Source of the DNA: Acanthaster planci
Lineage: Eukaryota; Echinodermata; Asteroidea; Valvatida; Acanthasteridae
Assembly: GCF_001949145.1 (NCBI RefSeq)
Contig: NW_019091388.1
Span: 1,742,315 to 1,806,314, forward strand
Direction of reading: 5' to 3'
Length of the DNA stretch: 64,000 nucleotides
The notes under the pieces are model-generated. The model did no database searches, was not told the origin of the DNA, and saw nothing but the letters and a program-made list of their open reading frames with translations. This document shows, piece after piece, positions 63,721 through 64,000 of the stretch; the stretch's first letter is position 1, and each line of letters opens with the position of its first letter. A program made the position numbers and the translations under genes.

Positions 63721-64000
63721 AAAATAAGTAACTAATAACTTTCATTAATTTCTAAAAGTCCCCTACTCTTCTGGGACATTTCTAAGATGACATCAAGTTG
63801 TTCGTTGTTACGTGCTGTGTGGAGACCAATTGAAACGCTCGTTATGTACATGTGGCCATGGCCAGTGCCAGCCCATGAGACAATTATCAATTATCACAAC
63901 ACTTCATTCATTTATTGAAGATTGATCAAGATAACCAATGATTTGAAATGCATCGCCAAAAGACATGTGACTAATGCTACCTAGTTGAAAGATTAAATTA

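Larger units (their letters stand above)
58233..64000. other. Intergenic region at the right edge
   Basis: AT-rich with scattered short repeats (about 58981-59271 and 63440-63720) and a CpG-richer patch at 61840-62201. No recognised protein family. A frame at 59735-59998 (contains DWKKVWPNLFAWADE) is protein-like in composition, but I cannot support it as a gene. Confidence 0.5.

Overview
The window looks like nuclear DNA from an invertebrate deuterostome, most likely an echinoderm. Genes are split by long AT-rich introns with GT-AG splice sites, there is abundant short palindromic DNA such as ACATGTACATGT, and many small inverted-repeat transposons are present, including a family beginning CCCAATTTCATGGCGCTGCTTA that I associate with echinoderm genomes. 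The phylum is inference; the animal assignment is firm. There are no operons, CRISPR arrays or bacterial-type genes.

From about 326 to 42334 on the + strand lies most of one gene, Unc-13 (Munc13), the presynaptic vesicle-priming factor. I could place 25 exons, nearly all not visible as long ORFs. They join in one frame to give about 1195 residues ending in a stop at 42332-42334. The order is: a conserved linker (exons a, b), the C1 diacylglycerol-binding domain (10005-10224), the Ca2+-binding C2B domain (24364 to about 25824), the MUN domain (about 26370-39804) and the C2C domain (40639-42334). The N-terminal exons, including any C2A and calmodulin-binding segments, lie upstream of the window. 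The 12.4-kb intron between C1 and C2B holds two extra in-phase candidates: a 21-nt microexon (11925-11945) and an alternative first exon (15251-15431) that would give a short isoform without C1. A 489-base assembly gap (34258-34746) lies in an intron, inside what looks like a piggyBac-type element.

From 42.3 to 53.2 kb I see the 3' flank of Unc-13 and intergenic DNA with a NotI-site-rich foldback element and another inverted-repeat element. At 53204-55042 on the - strand is an intact single-exon gene for a 612-residue type I membrane receptor: signal peptide, three immunoglobulin-like domains, Ser/Thr-rich stalk, one transmembrane helix and a long tail with five tyrosine motifs, the last two being an ITIM and an ITSM. 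This inhibitory-receptor layout in an invertebrate is the most interesting gene-level observation.

From 55.2 to 64 kb the DNA is mostly small repeats. A CpG-richer patch with a CRE and a good splice donor near 62.2 kb may be the first exon of a further + strand gene.
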